From: Maritalea porphyrae
Lineage (GTDB): Bacteria; Pseudomonadota; Alphaproteobacteria; Rhizobiales; Devosiaceae
Reading direction: 5' to 3'
Assembly: GCF_027213965.1 (NCBI RefSeq)
Contig: NZ_JAPWGX010000006.1
Location: 102,362-166,361, forward strand
Length of the DNA: 64,000 bases
This document shows positions 23,400 to 31,731 of this stretch, in pieces. The first letter of the stretch is position 1. Every line of letters begins with the position of its first letter. Made by a program: the position numbers and the translations under genes. The notes beneath the pieces are model-generated. The model was not told the DNA's origin. It did not search any database and saw only the letters and a program-made list of their open reading frames with translations.

Positions 23400-24356
23400 A
23401 TGCGCTTTTTGCCCGCCATAGCCTGTGCCAACATTCTAGCCCTATCCGCCACCTCCGCTTTTGCGGACAAATTACAAGTGGTCACCTCCATCCGCCCAAT
23501 TGAATCGCTGGTGCACTATATCAGCGGCGATAAAGCTGAAGTGACAAACTTGGTGCCCGCCAATGCTTCCCCGCACAATTATGCCCTCAAACCGTCCGAT
23601 GCCCGGCATTTGCAAAACGCTGACGTCATCTTTTGGATCGACGAGCATTTTGAAACATTCTTGGAAAAAGCCATTTCCACCCTGCCCCAAGCCGCTACCG
23701 CCATCACCTTGGCTGAACAAGACGGCATAAGAATACTCGACAGCCGCGATTTGGACCTAAAGGGCGAGCATCACGAAGATGAACATGGCCATGAAGAAGA
23801 AGGGCATGACCAGCACGAAGGTCACGATCATGGCGAACATGATTTGCACATTTGGCTCGACCCCGAAAACGCCAAAACAATCACCAATATCATCGCAAAA
23901 ACACTAAGTGAAAAAGACCCCAAACACGAAACCCTCTATCGCGCCAATGCAGAAAACCTCATTAAAGAGCTCGATGCCCTCATCAGCACCACAAATGAAA
24001 AACTAACGAACGTTAGATCGCACCGCTTTGTGACCTTCCACGATGCCTATCAATATTATGAGAACCGCTTTGACCTACAAAACGCTGGCGTGGTTACCCT
24101 TGCCCCAGAGATCAAACCAGGCGCGAAACGTTTAAAGGAACTGCAAAGCGCATTGGCGAGCAACCAAATTTCTTGCATTTTCTCCGAACCACAGTTCGAC
24201 GCAAAGCTGGTGGATCTTGCGATCCAAGGCACCAATGTCAAGGCGGCGGAACTGGACCCGCTCGGCGCAAATCTTAAAAGCGGCACAACCCTTTATGTTG
24301 ATCTGATCAATCAGCTGACCACAAATATGGTGGGCTGCTTAGACCAAGCCCAATAG
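23400..24356 (+). CDS. znuA: Zinc ABC transporter substrate-binding protein ZnuA
   Basis: A 318-residue periplasmic zinc receptor. Signal peptide residues 1-22 (ALSATSAFA). Zinc ligands fit H59 in NASPHNYAL, H150 in DLHIWLDPENA and a later histidine in FVTFHDAYQYYENRF. A charged histidine-rich loop at 124-150 (HHEDEHGHEEEGHDQHEGHD) is the usual ZnuA metal-collecting insert. It is transcribed away from znuC across the Zur-box region. Its end overlaps the convergent oxidoreductase gene by 18 bases. Confidence 0.96.
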   Translation: MRFLPAIACANILALSATSAFADKLQVVTSIRPIESLVHYISGDKAEVTNLVPANASPHNYALKPSDARHLQNADVIFWIDEHFETFLEKAISTLPQAATAITLAEQDGIRILDSRDLDLKGEHHEDEHGHEEEGHDQHEGHDHGEHDLHIWLDPENAKTITNIIAKTLSEKDPKHETLYRANAENLIKELDALISTTNEKLTNVRSHRFVTFHDAYQYYENRFDLQNAGVVTLAPEIKPGAKRLKELQSALASNQISCIFSEPQFDAKLVDLAIQGTNVKAAELDPLGANLKSGTTLYVDLINQLTTNMVGCLDQAQ

Positions 24357-25685
24357 CGCATCTTGTTTGGCACGAAGGCCAACAATCGCTTGTGTCGCAT
24401 CTGGCAAGCAATTGGCATAGGTGATCATATCACCCTTTTTGATCGGGGCGGTGGCAACACCGCCCTCAATCAACCCGCACGGCACGGCTTTTGCTGCGCG
24501 TGCGTCAGATGCGGTCATGGTCCAAGAGCGGTAGCAATATTGCCCAATCGCATCAAATCGCTCACCCGCCGCCATATCCTTTTTCGCCAAAGCGCAAACC
24601 TCAGCCACAGGCACATCAAGCGGCTGCATATCCACTTGCCCATAAAGCGCGACCCGCGCGCATGACAATGGAACTTCAAGACTGGTCAAATGGAACGGAC
24701 GATAAAGCGTAAAATACGGCCCGCGGCCCACTTTTAGGTCAGCCATACGCTCATGAATGCGTTCGTGCGGGGCTTTCACAATCACAAAGACCCCCGGCGC
24801 GACGCCTTGGCCAATGGTATAATCCACGCGCCCCACACCCGATAGAATGCCGCCATCCCACTCAGGGATCAAAATATCTTCAAGCGTATCAAGCGTCGCT
24901 TGCGGACCATGCATACCCGGTTTATCCGGCACCATGCCCGTCGCATTGGCCAGCGCTGCCATCTCAACCATGGTTTTTGAGCCATCAACGAACTCCACCA
25001 ACATGCGCGGGTTCATATTGCGCGCCTTGGCTTCAGCTTCATAATCATCGGGAACAGCGTCCACATTCAACGGATTGTTTTTGCCTTTTCCAGCCGAAAC
25101 AATGGGAAAGCCTAAAGCATTTGCAAAATCGATGAGCTCCATGATGGAGGACGGCTCATCCCCTGCGCCAACCGTATAGATAAGACCAAGCTCTAGCGCA
25201 CGCCGCTTCAAATAAGCACCAACAGTCACATCTGCTTCAACATTCATCATGATGAGGTGTTTGCCCGCTTCAAGCGCTTGCAAACCAATATCGGCGCCAA
25301 CGCTTGGCTTGCCTGTGGCTTCCACCACTTGTTGGATCAACTCATTGTTTGCCACCAGCGCCGCATCGCAACAAATGGCGATTTTGCCCATTTCAATGGC
25401 TTTGCTGATCGCCCCGTTGCTTTCACACACCACAGCATTGCTGCGGTCACCATAGGCAATCTCAACGGCCTTCAGCGCATTTTCTGCATTGCGCACAGCT
25501 ACCGCCCCAATCCGCAAACCACGCATCCGCGCCACTTGCATAATCAAATCAGTGCCCATCTCTCCCGCGCCAATCAGCCCAATCACCACTTCCTTGCCCG
25601 CCTCTTCAAGCCGCAACAAATCTCGGCTTAGCCCAGTAAGGCTTGAAGGGGGCATAGCAAAAATGGACGAAGCTGATTTTAACAT
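24339..25685 (-). CDS. NAD(P)-dependent oxidoreductase with SAF domain (COG4091-like)
   Basis: A 448-residue protein related to homoserine dehydrogenase-like proteins with a C-terminal SAF domain. The Rossmann nucleotide loop is VIGLIGAGEMGTDLI at 34-48. A central substrate domain follows (GAGDEPSSIMELIDFANALG), then the SAF part from about residue 350 (VCALAKKDMAAGERFDAIGQ, and VATAPIKKGDMITYANC). Family members occur in carbohydrate-acid and sugar-alcohol catabolism. The substrate here is unknown and no catabolic cluster is nearby. The AAGG site before ATG 25685 supports the start. Confidence 0.82.
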   Translation of the reverse strand: MLKSASSIFAMPPSSLTGLSRDLLRLEEAGKEVVIGLIGAGEMGTDLIMQVARMRGLRIGAVAVRNAENALKAVEIAYGDRSNAVVCESNGAISKAIEMGKIAICCDAALVANNELIQQVVEATGKPSVGADIGLQALEAGKHLIMMNVEADVTVGAYLKRRALELGLIYTVGAGDEPSSIMELIDFANALGFPIVSAGKGKNNPLNVDAVPDDYEAEAKARNMNPRMLVEFVDGSKTMVEMAALANATGMVPDKPGMHGPQATLDTLEDILIPEWDGGILSGVGRVDYTIGQGVAPGVFVIVKAPHERIHERMADLKVGRGPYFTLYRPFHLTSLEVPLSCARVALYGQVDMQPLDVPVAEVCALAKKDMAAGERFDAIGQYCYRSWTMTASDARAAKAVPCGLIEGGVATAPIKKGDMITYANCLPDATQAIVGLRAKQDALLGLV

Positions 25686-25835
25686 GGATGGACCTTAAAC
25701 AGACTATTTGCCGCTTTTTACCCGAGCATAGACCGATTGGCGATAGGCCACATCAACAAATTGTAATGAGCAATCGCTTGATCTTTGCATCAAGCCTCTT
25801 CACCTTGGTGAAATCAAAATAACCTGAGGACCATT

Positions 25836-26387
25836 ATGATTGCACAGCCAGAAGACGTCATCCAGTTTTGGTTCAAAGACCACGGCCCCAAAGACTGGTT
25901 CACAGGCGGCGAAGATTTCGACAAAGCAATTGTTGAAAAATTCTCAAAAACACATGCCGCCGCCCACAAAGGCGAACTATTCTGGTGGCGCACATCGCCT
26001 GAAAATCGATTAGCCGAAATCATCGTGCTGGATCAATTCACCCGCCAAATATATCGCAAAGACCCACGCGCCTTTGCGTGCGACCCCATCGCTTTAACCT
26101 TGGCCCAAGAAATGGTGATCCGGGGCGACGATATGAAATTGCCAGATGATTGGCGCTCTTTTGCCTATATGCCCTATATGCATAGCGAAAGCTTGAGTGT
26201 GCATGATGAAGCCATGAAACTGTTCGGCGCGCTGCCGGGCGAAAACAGCCTAGAATATGAGATTAAACACCGCGACATGATCGAAAAATTTGGCCGCTAT
26301 CCTTACCGAAATGAGGTTTTGGGCCGCAAAAACACGACTGAAGAAGATGCATTTTTGTCTGGAGATCACGATAGTTTTGGCCAATAA
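25836..26387 (+). CDS. DUF924 family protein
   Basis: A 183-residue soluble helical protein of the DUF924 (YPO-type, TPR-like) family, function unknown. Characteristic stretches seen: VIQFWFKDHGPKDWF at the start, RLAEIIVLDQFTRQIYRKDP, and YMPYMHSESLSVHDEAMKLF, then IEKFGRYPYRNEVLGR. A GAGG precedes ATG 25836. A hairpin GCTTGAT/ATCAAGC at 25776-25795 lies in the 150-base gap upstream, function uncertain. Confidence 0.9.
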   Translation: MIAQPEDVIQFWFKDHGPKDWFTGGEDFDKAIVEKFSKTHAAAHKGELFWWRTSPENRLAEIIVLDQFTRQIYRKDPRAFACDPIALTLAQEMVIRGDDMKLPDDWRSFAYMPYMHSESLSVHDEAMKLFGALPGENSLEYEIKHRDMIEKFGRYPYRNEVLGRKNTTEEDAFLSGDHDSFGQ

Positions 26388-26463
26388 GACGAGGCAACGG
26401 TCAAAACCGGGTCGATACTATTAGCTTGATGATGTTGGGTCTTCCTTAAAAAAGGAGACCCGC

Positions 26464-26940
26464 ATGACTGAAATTACATTCACGCCCATTCCCACCGCTG
26501 ACGCTCAAAGCTGGTGGGATGGGGGTACTGATGCTTACAACCAACCGCTCGAGCAGCGTCAGTCTGACGGCACAGCACCTTGCCGACATTGCCTTAGAAA
26601 TATTGAAAAAGGAAAGCCTGTTTTGCTGGGCGCCTACAAACCCTTCGCCTCCACTGGCCATTTCACGGAAACGGGGCCAATTTTTATATGCGGCGAACCC
26701 TGCGCGCGCTTTGTTGGTGACAACAACCAATTACCGCCAGTAGTGGCAGAACGCGATCAATTCATAATCCGGGGCTATTCTGCAAACGAAAAGATTGATT
26801 ACCGCACCGGGCAAATCGTTCAGGTGCAAGACCTCACAAATGTCGCAGCAAAGATCTTCGCCCATTCAGACGTCAAATTCATCCATTTGCGGTCAGCGGG
26901 CTATACATGTTTCACCACGCGCATCGACCGAGCCGGCTGA
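26464..26940 (+). CDS. DUF1203 domain protein
   Basis: A 158-residue protein of the DUF1203 family, function unknown. The pattern PCRHCLRNIEKGKPVLLGAY and the later IFICGEPCARF carry the conserved cysteines, suggesting metal or redox chemistry, which is inferred. SAGYTCFTTRIDR at the end is the family ending. AAGGAG precedes the ATG. Followed by a strong terminator. Confidence 0.88.
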   Translation: MTEITFTPIPTADAQSWWDGGTDAYNQPLEQRQSDGTAPCRHCLRNIEKGKPVLLGAYKPFASTGHFTETGPIFICGEPCARFVGDNNQLPPVVAERDQFIIRGYSANEKIDYRTGQIVQVQDLTNVAAKIFAHSDVKFIHLRSAGYTCFTTRIDRAG

Positions 26941-26976
26941 CCGCAATTTCGCCCTGATTATTTGATTGGATCACGC

Positions 26977-27008
26977 AACAGTCAGAGGCATAGCTCTGGC
27001 TGTTTTTT
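26977..27008 (+). terminator. Terminator after the DUF1203 gene
   Basis: AACAGTCAGAG / CTCTGGCTGTT (one G-T pair) with loop GCATAG, running into TTTTTTT. Confidence 0.88.
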
Positions 27009-27053
27009 TACGCCTCTGCTATTAGGTTTAAACGATAAGACATTGGGGACAAA

Positions 27054-27518
27054 ATGCATAAGATTCTAGCCATAGTTGCTTTACTCTTGCCGCTCGCTGG
27101 CTGTGTCAGTGCCACGACACCACTACCTGCGGGCCTAACCGCTTCAATGGCGCACCCGGGCGCGCAGCTAGACCAGCAAGAAGCCATTGGCCTGATCAAT
27201 CAATATCGTGTGGCCAATCGTTTAAGCCCCCTTACCTTGACCCCAGAACTAAACGGCGTCGCCACACAGGCCGCTGCCCGCTATGCAAAAGATGGCAACA
27301 ATAATGGCGCAGCCGCATTGATTGCAGAACGCACCAATGGCGCCACCCTATTTAGTGCTGGCTACACCAATTTTGCTGAAACATTTTCTGGTTGGCGCAA
27401 CTCGAGCCGCGACGCCAAAACCCTGCTACGCGCGGACGCCAATAACGCTGGGCTTGCCGTCAATTATAACGCCAATTCAAGCTATGGTGCCCATTGGGTG
27501 CTGATCGTTACCGAGTAA
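27054..27518 (+). CDS. CAP/SCP-like lipoprotein
   Basis: A 154-residue protein of the CAP (cysteine-rich secretory, antigen 5, PR-1) superfamily. A lipoprotein signal is visible: ILAIVALLLPLAGCVS with lipobox LAGC. The CAP core appears as EAIGLINQYRVANRLSPLTL, LNGVATQAAARYAKDG, the FAETFSGWRNS segment and SYGAHWVLIVTE at the end. Bacterial CAP proteins are extracytoplasmic with mostly unknown roles. TusA follows after 5 bases. Confidence 0.87.
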   Translation: MHKILAIVALLLPLAGCVSATTPLPAGLTASMAHPGAQLDQQEAIGLINQYRVANRLSPLTLTPELNGVATQAAARYAKDGNNNGAAALIAERTNGATLFSAGYTNFAETFSGWRNSSRDAKTLLRADANNAGLAVNYNANSSYGAHWVLIVTE

Positions 27519-27523
27519 TTGTC

Positions 27524-27739
27524 ATGCAGATCGATACCATTGGCCTGAATTGCCCTTTGCCCGTCATTAAGGCGGAAAAAGCACTGAGCAGCCTGTCGTC
27601 AGGAGACCTATTGGTGCTCTTGGCCAGCGACCCCCTCGCCGCCATCGATATCCCCAACATGTGCAATAAAGCCGGACACAAGCTTCTCGCAAAGAGCCAA
27701 ACCGGAGATGTGTTGCGCTTTGAGATCGAAAAAGCTTAG
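27524..27739 (+). CDS. TusA family sulfurtransferase
   Basis: A 71-residue sulfur-carrier protein. The active cysteine lies in GLNCPLPVIKAEKAL (CPxP motif). TusA proteins pass persulfide sulfur to tRNA thiolation, molybdenum cofactor or sulfur oxidation. The specific path is not shown by neighbours. A longer frame from 27494 exists, but ATG 27524 (MQIDTIGLNC) is the family start. It is 5 bases past the CAP gene stop, so probably translated from the same mRNA. Confidence 0.9.
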   Translation: MQIDTIGLNCPLPVIKAEKALSSLSSGDLLVLLASDPLAAIDIPNMCNKAGHKLLAKSQTGDVLRFEIEKA

Positions 27740-27796
27740 CTCAAACAAATAGACGCCCGAAATCGAGCGGACAGCGCTCACAAACTGGGCTAGTTT

Positions 27797-28858
27797 ATGT
27801 GCATGCTTTTTCAAACACCAAATGACGACACACTCTACCAAGCCCTTCTAGATCGCGATCCATCGTTTGATGGGCGCGTTTACGTGGGGGTGTCATCAAC
27901 GGGCATTTTTTGTCGGCTGACTTGTCCCGCAAGAAAACCAAAGCGGCAGAATTGCAGCTTCTACCCTGAAGTTGCGAGCGCCATTGCAGCGGGTTTTCGT
28001 CCCTGCAAACGGTGTAAGCCCTTGGCGCCCGAAGCCAACGGCGACATTACCATTCAAACACTCACCAAGGCATTAGAAGAAAACCCCGCACATCGCTGGA
28101 GCGAAGGTGACGTTGCGCGCATGGGGTTTGACCCATCCACTGTGCGCCGCGCGTTCAAACGCCAATTTGGCATCACCTTTTTAGAAATGGCCCGCCTAAG
28201 TCGCCTACGCGATGGCTTCACGACCCTGTCGGGAGGCGGCAAAGTTATCGAGGCACAGCTTGATGCAGGCTACTCATCACCCAGTGCCTTTCGAACAGCT
28301 TTTGCAAAACTATTGGGGCTCGCGCCAGGCAAACTCGCCAAAGATCCGATGTTAAAAGCAGATTGGATTGATACGCCCTTAGGCGCGATGATCGCAGTGA
28401 GCGATAATACCGCCCTGCACTTGCTCGAGTTCGCCGATCGCAAAGCCTTGCCCGCTGAACTCAAAAAGCTAACAAAAGCCGTCAAAGGCAATATTGGCAT
28501 TGGCCGCTCTGCCCCAACAAAGCAGGTGGAAGAAGAACTCAAACGCTTTTTTGCCGGCACATCAGATCAGTTCAACACCCCCCTTGTTTTGCACGGTTCA
28601 GACTTTACCAAAAACGTTTGGGACGCCTTGCGCACCATTCCTGCCGGGCACACAAAAAGCTATTCTGATTTAGCAAAGGAAATTGGAAGACCTACAGCCA
28701 CCCGCGCCGTTGCGCGCGCAAATGGGGCCAACCAAATCGCCATTTTGATCCCTTGCCATAGGGTTATTGGAGCTGACGGATCACTAACTGGATATGGAGG
28801 TGGCCTATGGCGCAAGCAAAAGCTAATCGAACTGGAACAACAATATCTAGCCCGTTAA
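27797..28858 (+). CDS. ada: Ada-type bifunctional regulator and O6-methylguanine-DNA methyltransferase
   Basis: A 353-residue adaptive-response protein. N-terminal Ada zinc domain with C39, C43, C70 and C73 (FCRLTCPARKPKRQ, PCKRCKPLAP), where C39 is the methyl-phosphotriester acceptor by comparison with E. coli. An AraC-type helix-turn-helix follows (RRAFKRQFGITFLEMARLSR). The C-terminal alkyltransferase has the IPCHRVIG motif with acceptor C320. All key residues are present, so it should repair and also activate transcription. ATG 27797 and 27803 are both possible starts. The stop overlaps the convergent HxlR gene by 4 bases. Confidence 0.93.
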   Translation: MCMLFQTPNDDTLYQALLDRDPSFDGRVYVGVSSTGIFCRLTCPARKPKRQNCSFYPEVASAIAAGFRPCKRCKPLAPEANGDITIQTLTKALEENPAHRWSEGDVARMGFDPSTVRRAFKRQFGITFLEMARLSRLRDGFTTLSGGGKVIEAQLDAGYSSPSAFRTAFAKLLGLAPGKLAKDPMLKADWIDTPLGAMIAVSDNTALHLLEFADRKALPAELKKLTKAVKGNIGIGRSAPTKQVEEELKRFFAGTSDQFNTPLVLHGSDFTKNVWDALRTIPAGHTKSYSDLAKEIGRPTATRAVARANGANQIAILIPCHRVIGADGSLTGYGGGLWRKQKLIELEQQYLAR

Positions 28859-29538
28859 CACGAAGCCAATGAACTACGCACAAGCCAATTACCAATGGTA
28901 CTTGCGAGGTGTTCATCACCGATGAGGTCAATTTTTTGATCATCAATCTCTTTTTCCAAGCGCGAAAGCCCTAACCACGCAGAAGTCATGGCTTTCAATT
29001 CCGCACTAACAAAAAGATCCACATTAAACCCCGGATCATTCCAACAAATATCAACATCGCACCCTGGTTTGGCGATCAACCAATAGTTTGTTTGTTCATT
29101 TTCCAATTCGGGGAACATAAATTGTATGGTTGTCTTTTGGTGCATCGGCAGCGCGTGACGATCCACCTTGCGTCGAATATTCCACATCAAAAGCCGGGCA
29201 TCTAAGTGCTCTAATGTCACCTCTGTATCAACATTTCGATGCGCCCATTGCCCAAGCGCATGCACAATTGGCCCCAACTCGTTTCCAACAGGGGTGATTT
29301 TGTAGGTTATGCCCCCAGTAACCCCATCCTCGCGCCGAGAGATCAGCCCATGCACCTCCATTTCCTTGAGACGCTTGGACAATAGGGTTGGTGACATCCG
29401 GGGCACACCGCGCCGAATTTCATTAAAACGCATCGACCCAGACCACATCTCGCACATGATCAACAAGGTCCATCGTGGCTCCAATATTTCACACGCCATA
29501 GCGATAGGACAAAATTGATTGTAGCTATTTTGGGACAT
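28855..29538 (-). CDS. HxlR family winged-helix regulator with C-terminal extension
   Basis: A 227-residue regulator. The N-terminal 105 residues are an HxlR-type winged helix (ACEILEPRWTLLIMCEMW, MRFNEIRRGVPRMSPTLLSK, RLKEMEVHGLISRR). The remaining 120 residues resemble an SCP2-like ligand domain (QFMFPELENEQTNYWLIAKP, ALGLSRLEKEI-like helices), longer than ordinary HxlR proteins of about 120. It diverges from the tautomerase gene with a dyad in between, and probably senses a small hydrophobic or reactive compound. That role is inferred. Confidence 0.87.
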   Translation of the reverse strand: MSQNSYNQFCPIAMACEILEPRWTLLIMCEMWSGSMRFNEIRRGVPRMSPTLLSKRLKEMEVHGLISRREDGVTGGITYKITPVGNELGPIVHALGQWAHRNVDTEVTLEHLDARLLMWNIRRKVDRHALPMHQKTTIQFMFPELENEQTNYWLIAKPGCDVDICWNDPGFNVDLFVSAELKAMTSAWLGLSRLEKEIDDQKIDLIGDEHLASTIGNWLVRSSLASC

Positions 29539-29589
29539 TACGCCTTCCTCACTTTCATGAGTATGCGCACCGATAACCCATACCGTCTA

Positions 29590-29604
29590 GTACAGACTAA
29601 GTAC
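29590..29604. promoter_or_regulatory. Candidate HxlR operator
   Basis: GTAC-AGACTAA-GTAC lies midway between the divergent regulator and tautomerase starts. The 4-7-4 dyad has the same layout as the published YodB-type TACT-N7-AGTA operators of this family. Confidence 0.4.
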
Positions 29605-29683
29605 CAGATCTGCTCTAGTTTCTACACTGGCTTGCATCCAATCCAATGGCCTAGCTTTCCCCATCAACTAAAAGGAGGCAACC

Positions 29684-29905
29684 ATGCCATTAATCGACAT
29701 CAATGTTATTGAAGGGGTTTTCACCCCTAAACAGAAACAAGAACTCATCACCAACGTCACTGACGCTGTGGTGGCCATCGAAGGGGAGAACCTGCGATCG
29801 GTCACTTGGGTTCGGATTTTAGAGGTCAAAAGTGGCGACTGGGCGATTGGAGGTCAAATGCTACAATCAGGCGATGTGCAAGACATGGCCCGCGGCACGG
29901 GTTGA
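29684..29905 (+). CDS. 4-oxalocrotonate tautomerase family protein
   Basis: A 73-residue small tautomerase. The catalytic proline follows the initiator (MPLIDINVIEG), and the rest (KQKQELITNVTDAVVAIEGE, TWVRILEVKSGDWAIGG) matches the tautomerase beta-alpha-beta unit. Such proteins act as hexamers or trimers on enol-keto substrates. The ribosome site AAAAGGAGG is very strong. Its divergent partner is an HxlR regulator, suggesting inducible expression. Confidence 0.88.
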   Translation: MPLIDINVIEGVFTPKQKQELITNVTDAVVAIEGENLRSVTWVRILEVKSGDWAIGGQMLQSGDVQDMARGTG

Positions 29906-29920
29906 ACCACAACAGTGCAC

Positions 29921-31018
29921 CTAGGGCCGCAAAAACAGCGGTCTTGGGCGCGGCAGCTCAACAGTGGCCACCTTGGGCACATAGTTGTAGGCCGGACGCG
30001 GCCTTGGCAAATCAACGTCCACAAGTTTGCCCAGCGTATGCACCCTCACCCTTTTTGGCACAACGTCATCGCCCAAATAGGTCGGTTGTCCCTCAAGTCC
30101 GAACGGAAACGCCGCTTTGCGTCCATCCACATAGGCCTTTGCCTGTTTGCCGCAAATCTTTTCGCGCATATCAATCGGCGCCGATGCCAAATTTGCAACG
30201 CGCGTGACAGATTTTCCAGTGCCCTTATAACGATTGTCAAATCCACGCTCGAGCAGCAAAGCGGTCAACTCCCCACGCTCTCGGGCCGAGGATGCGCCCA
30301 ACACTATTGCCATCAATTTGCGCCCTTGGCGTTCGGCAGTGGCCACAATATTTAGACCTGAGGCACAAACATAGCCGGTTTTCATGCCGGTCGTGCCACG
30401 AAATTTGGTGAGCAGAATATTGTATGAGGCCAATTTGGCCTTTCCAAATTCAACCGTGCGCGTGTCAAACATGCCATCATATTGCGGATATCGATTGCGG
30501 ATCACCACAGAAAGAATGGCCAAGTCACGCGCACTTGTGACCTGTTCACCTTCATGCAGGCCATTTGGATTAACAAAAAAGGTATTGGAGAGCCCCAGGT
30601 TTTTCGCATGGGCATTCATTAGGGTGACGAATTTGCCTTCCGATCCGCCAATTGTTTCCGCCAACGCAATGGCTACATCGTTGGCCGATTTAACAATCAG
30701 CAAATAGAGCGCATCCTCTAGTGTTATTGCAGTGCCAACAGGAAAGCCCATTTTGCTGGGTGGCGCCTTAAGAGCATTCGCCGACATTATAACGGGCGTA
30801 TCCAAATTGACCTGCCCTGCAGCAATGGCTTCAAACGCCACATAGGCCGTCATTAATTTGGTCAATGAAGCTGGATGCCAGGCAACCCCCGCATCTTCTT
30901 CAAAAAGCACTTCGCCACTTTGCATGTCGATCAGCAACTGGGGAATAGCCAACCCCGGCGCACTGGTCGCAATCAAAACCACAACAGCGATGAAAAACTG
31001 ACGCAATCCGCGCATCAT
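29921..31018 (-). CDS. D-alanyl-D-alanine carboxypeptidase (S11 family)
   Basis: A 365-residue penicillin-binding protein that trims the terminal D-Ala of peptidoglycan stem peptides in the periplasm. Signal peptide FIAVVVLIATSAPGLA. Active-site motifs are SLTK in HPASLTKLM, SAN in IVKSANDVAIAL and KTG in TGMKTGYVCASG. The C-terminal tail has a repeated PRPRP pattern (DLPRPRPAYNYV, VELPRPRPLF) and probably replaces the usual membrane anchor. The frame extends 21 codons further upstream. ATG 31018 with AAGAAG upstream gives the proper signal peptide. Confidence 0.92.
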   Translation of the reverse strand: MMRGLRQFFIAVVVLIATSAPGLAIPQLLIDMQSGEVLFEEDAGVAWHPASLTKLMTAYVAFEAIAAGQVNLDTPVIMSANALKAPPSKMGFPVGTAITLEDALYLLIVKSANDVAIALAETIGGSEGKFVTLMNAHAKNLGLSNTFFVNPNGLHEGEQVTSARDLAILSVVIRNRYPQYDGMFDTRTVEFGKAKLASYNILLTKFRGTTGMKTGYVCASGLNIVATAERQGRKLMAIVLGASSARERGELTALLLERGFDNRYKGTGKSVTRVANLASAPIDMREKICGKQAKAYVDGRKAAFPFGLEGQPTYLGDDVVPKRVRVHTLGKLVDVDLPRPRPAYNYVPKVATVELPRPRPLFLRP

Positions 31019-31103
31019 TACCCAACTTCTTTTGAAACGTGTCCAACTTGTACCCACACGTTCAGCCTGATGCAAATGCATTAAGGCAAAGTGATGGCCA
31101 ACG

Positions 31104-31685
31104 TCAGTCCGCAGGGCTTAAACCCAATGTAATGAGGTGAAATTCACCCTCCTCCGACATTTCCAAACCCTTTGTATAGTCCAACACAAGTGAATCAATG
31201 CGCGCGGTCAGATCCTGGAGCTGTTTTGTGGTCAACGGCACAGTAAACTGCAATGCCAGAGCGTTACGTTTTTCTGTGCCCAATTGCGCCCGACCATCCA
31301 ACAAAGAGCGGCGCAATGCACGCGCCGCCTGCCGATAGCCCGCCTCCCCATTGTCAGCAATTGCGGCCAAATAGGCTGGATCGCGATTAAGCGGATCGGT
31401 GGCCAAAAGGTGCGAAATCGGGCGATAAAGCTTTTCATTGCGTGCACCAGAACGGCGCTCGCCTGCCACAACCACCAGACCCACAGCCAACAATTTATCC
31501 ATGTGATGATAGAGCGAATGCGGCGATTTGCCGATGCTCTGCGCAATTTCCTTGATGGAGCCTTCGCCCAAGCCAAGCAACCCTTGAAACAGAGCGCGGC
31601 TGGCTGGCGCACCCAAGGCATGCAATTGCTCAGGTGTCGTTAGAACAAATTCTTCTGCTGCATCTTGAATAGGGACATTTGGCAT
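31104..31685 (-). CDS. Winged-helix transcriptional regulator (ArsR-like)
   Basis: A 193-residue regulator. The winged helix is at about 20-90 (LHALGAPASRALFQGLLGLG, IKEIAQSIGKSPHSLYHHMD, KLLAVGLVVVAGERRSG). The C-terminal 100 residues are helical, possibly a dimerisation or ligand domain. It diverges from the serine hydrolase gene 46 bases away, and an inverted repeat covers its start codon. It probably represses both genes. ATG 31685 starts MPNVPIQDAAEE; ribosome site is weak. Confidence 0.82.
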   Translation of the reverse strand: MPNVPIQDAAEEFVLTTPEQLHALGAPASRALFQGLLGLGEGSIKEIAQSIGKSPHSLYHHMDKLLAVGLVVVAGERRSGARNEKLYRPISHLLATDPLNRDPAYLAAIADNGEAGYRQAARALRRSLLDGRAQLGTEKRNALALQFTVPLTTKQLQDLTARIDSLVLDYTKGLEMSEEGEFHLITLGLSPAD

Positions 31686-31713
31686 ATTAAATATATCTCA
31701 TATGTTTTAATAT
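31684..31713. promoter_or_regulatory. Candidate operator between regulator and serine hydrolase
   Basis: ATATTAAA and TTTAATAT are perfect inverted arms with 14 bases between. The left arm overlaps the regulator start codon; the right arm ends 18 bases before the hydrolase ATG. Confidence 0.5.
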
Positions 31714-31731
31714 AGTGAAAGCCTAACCTTT

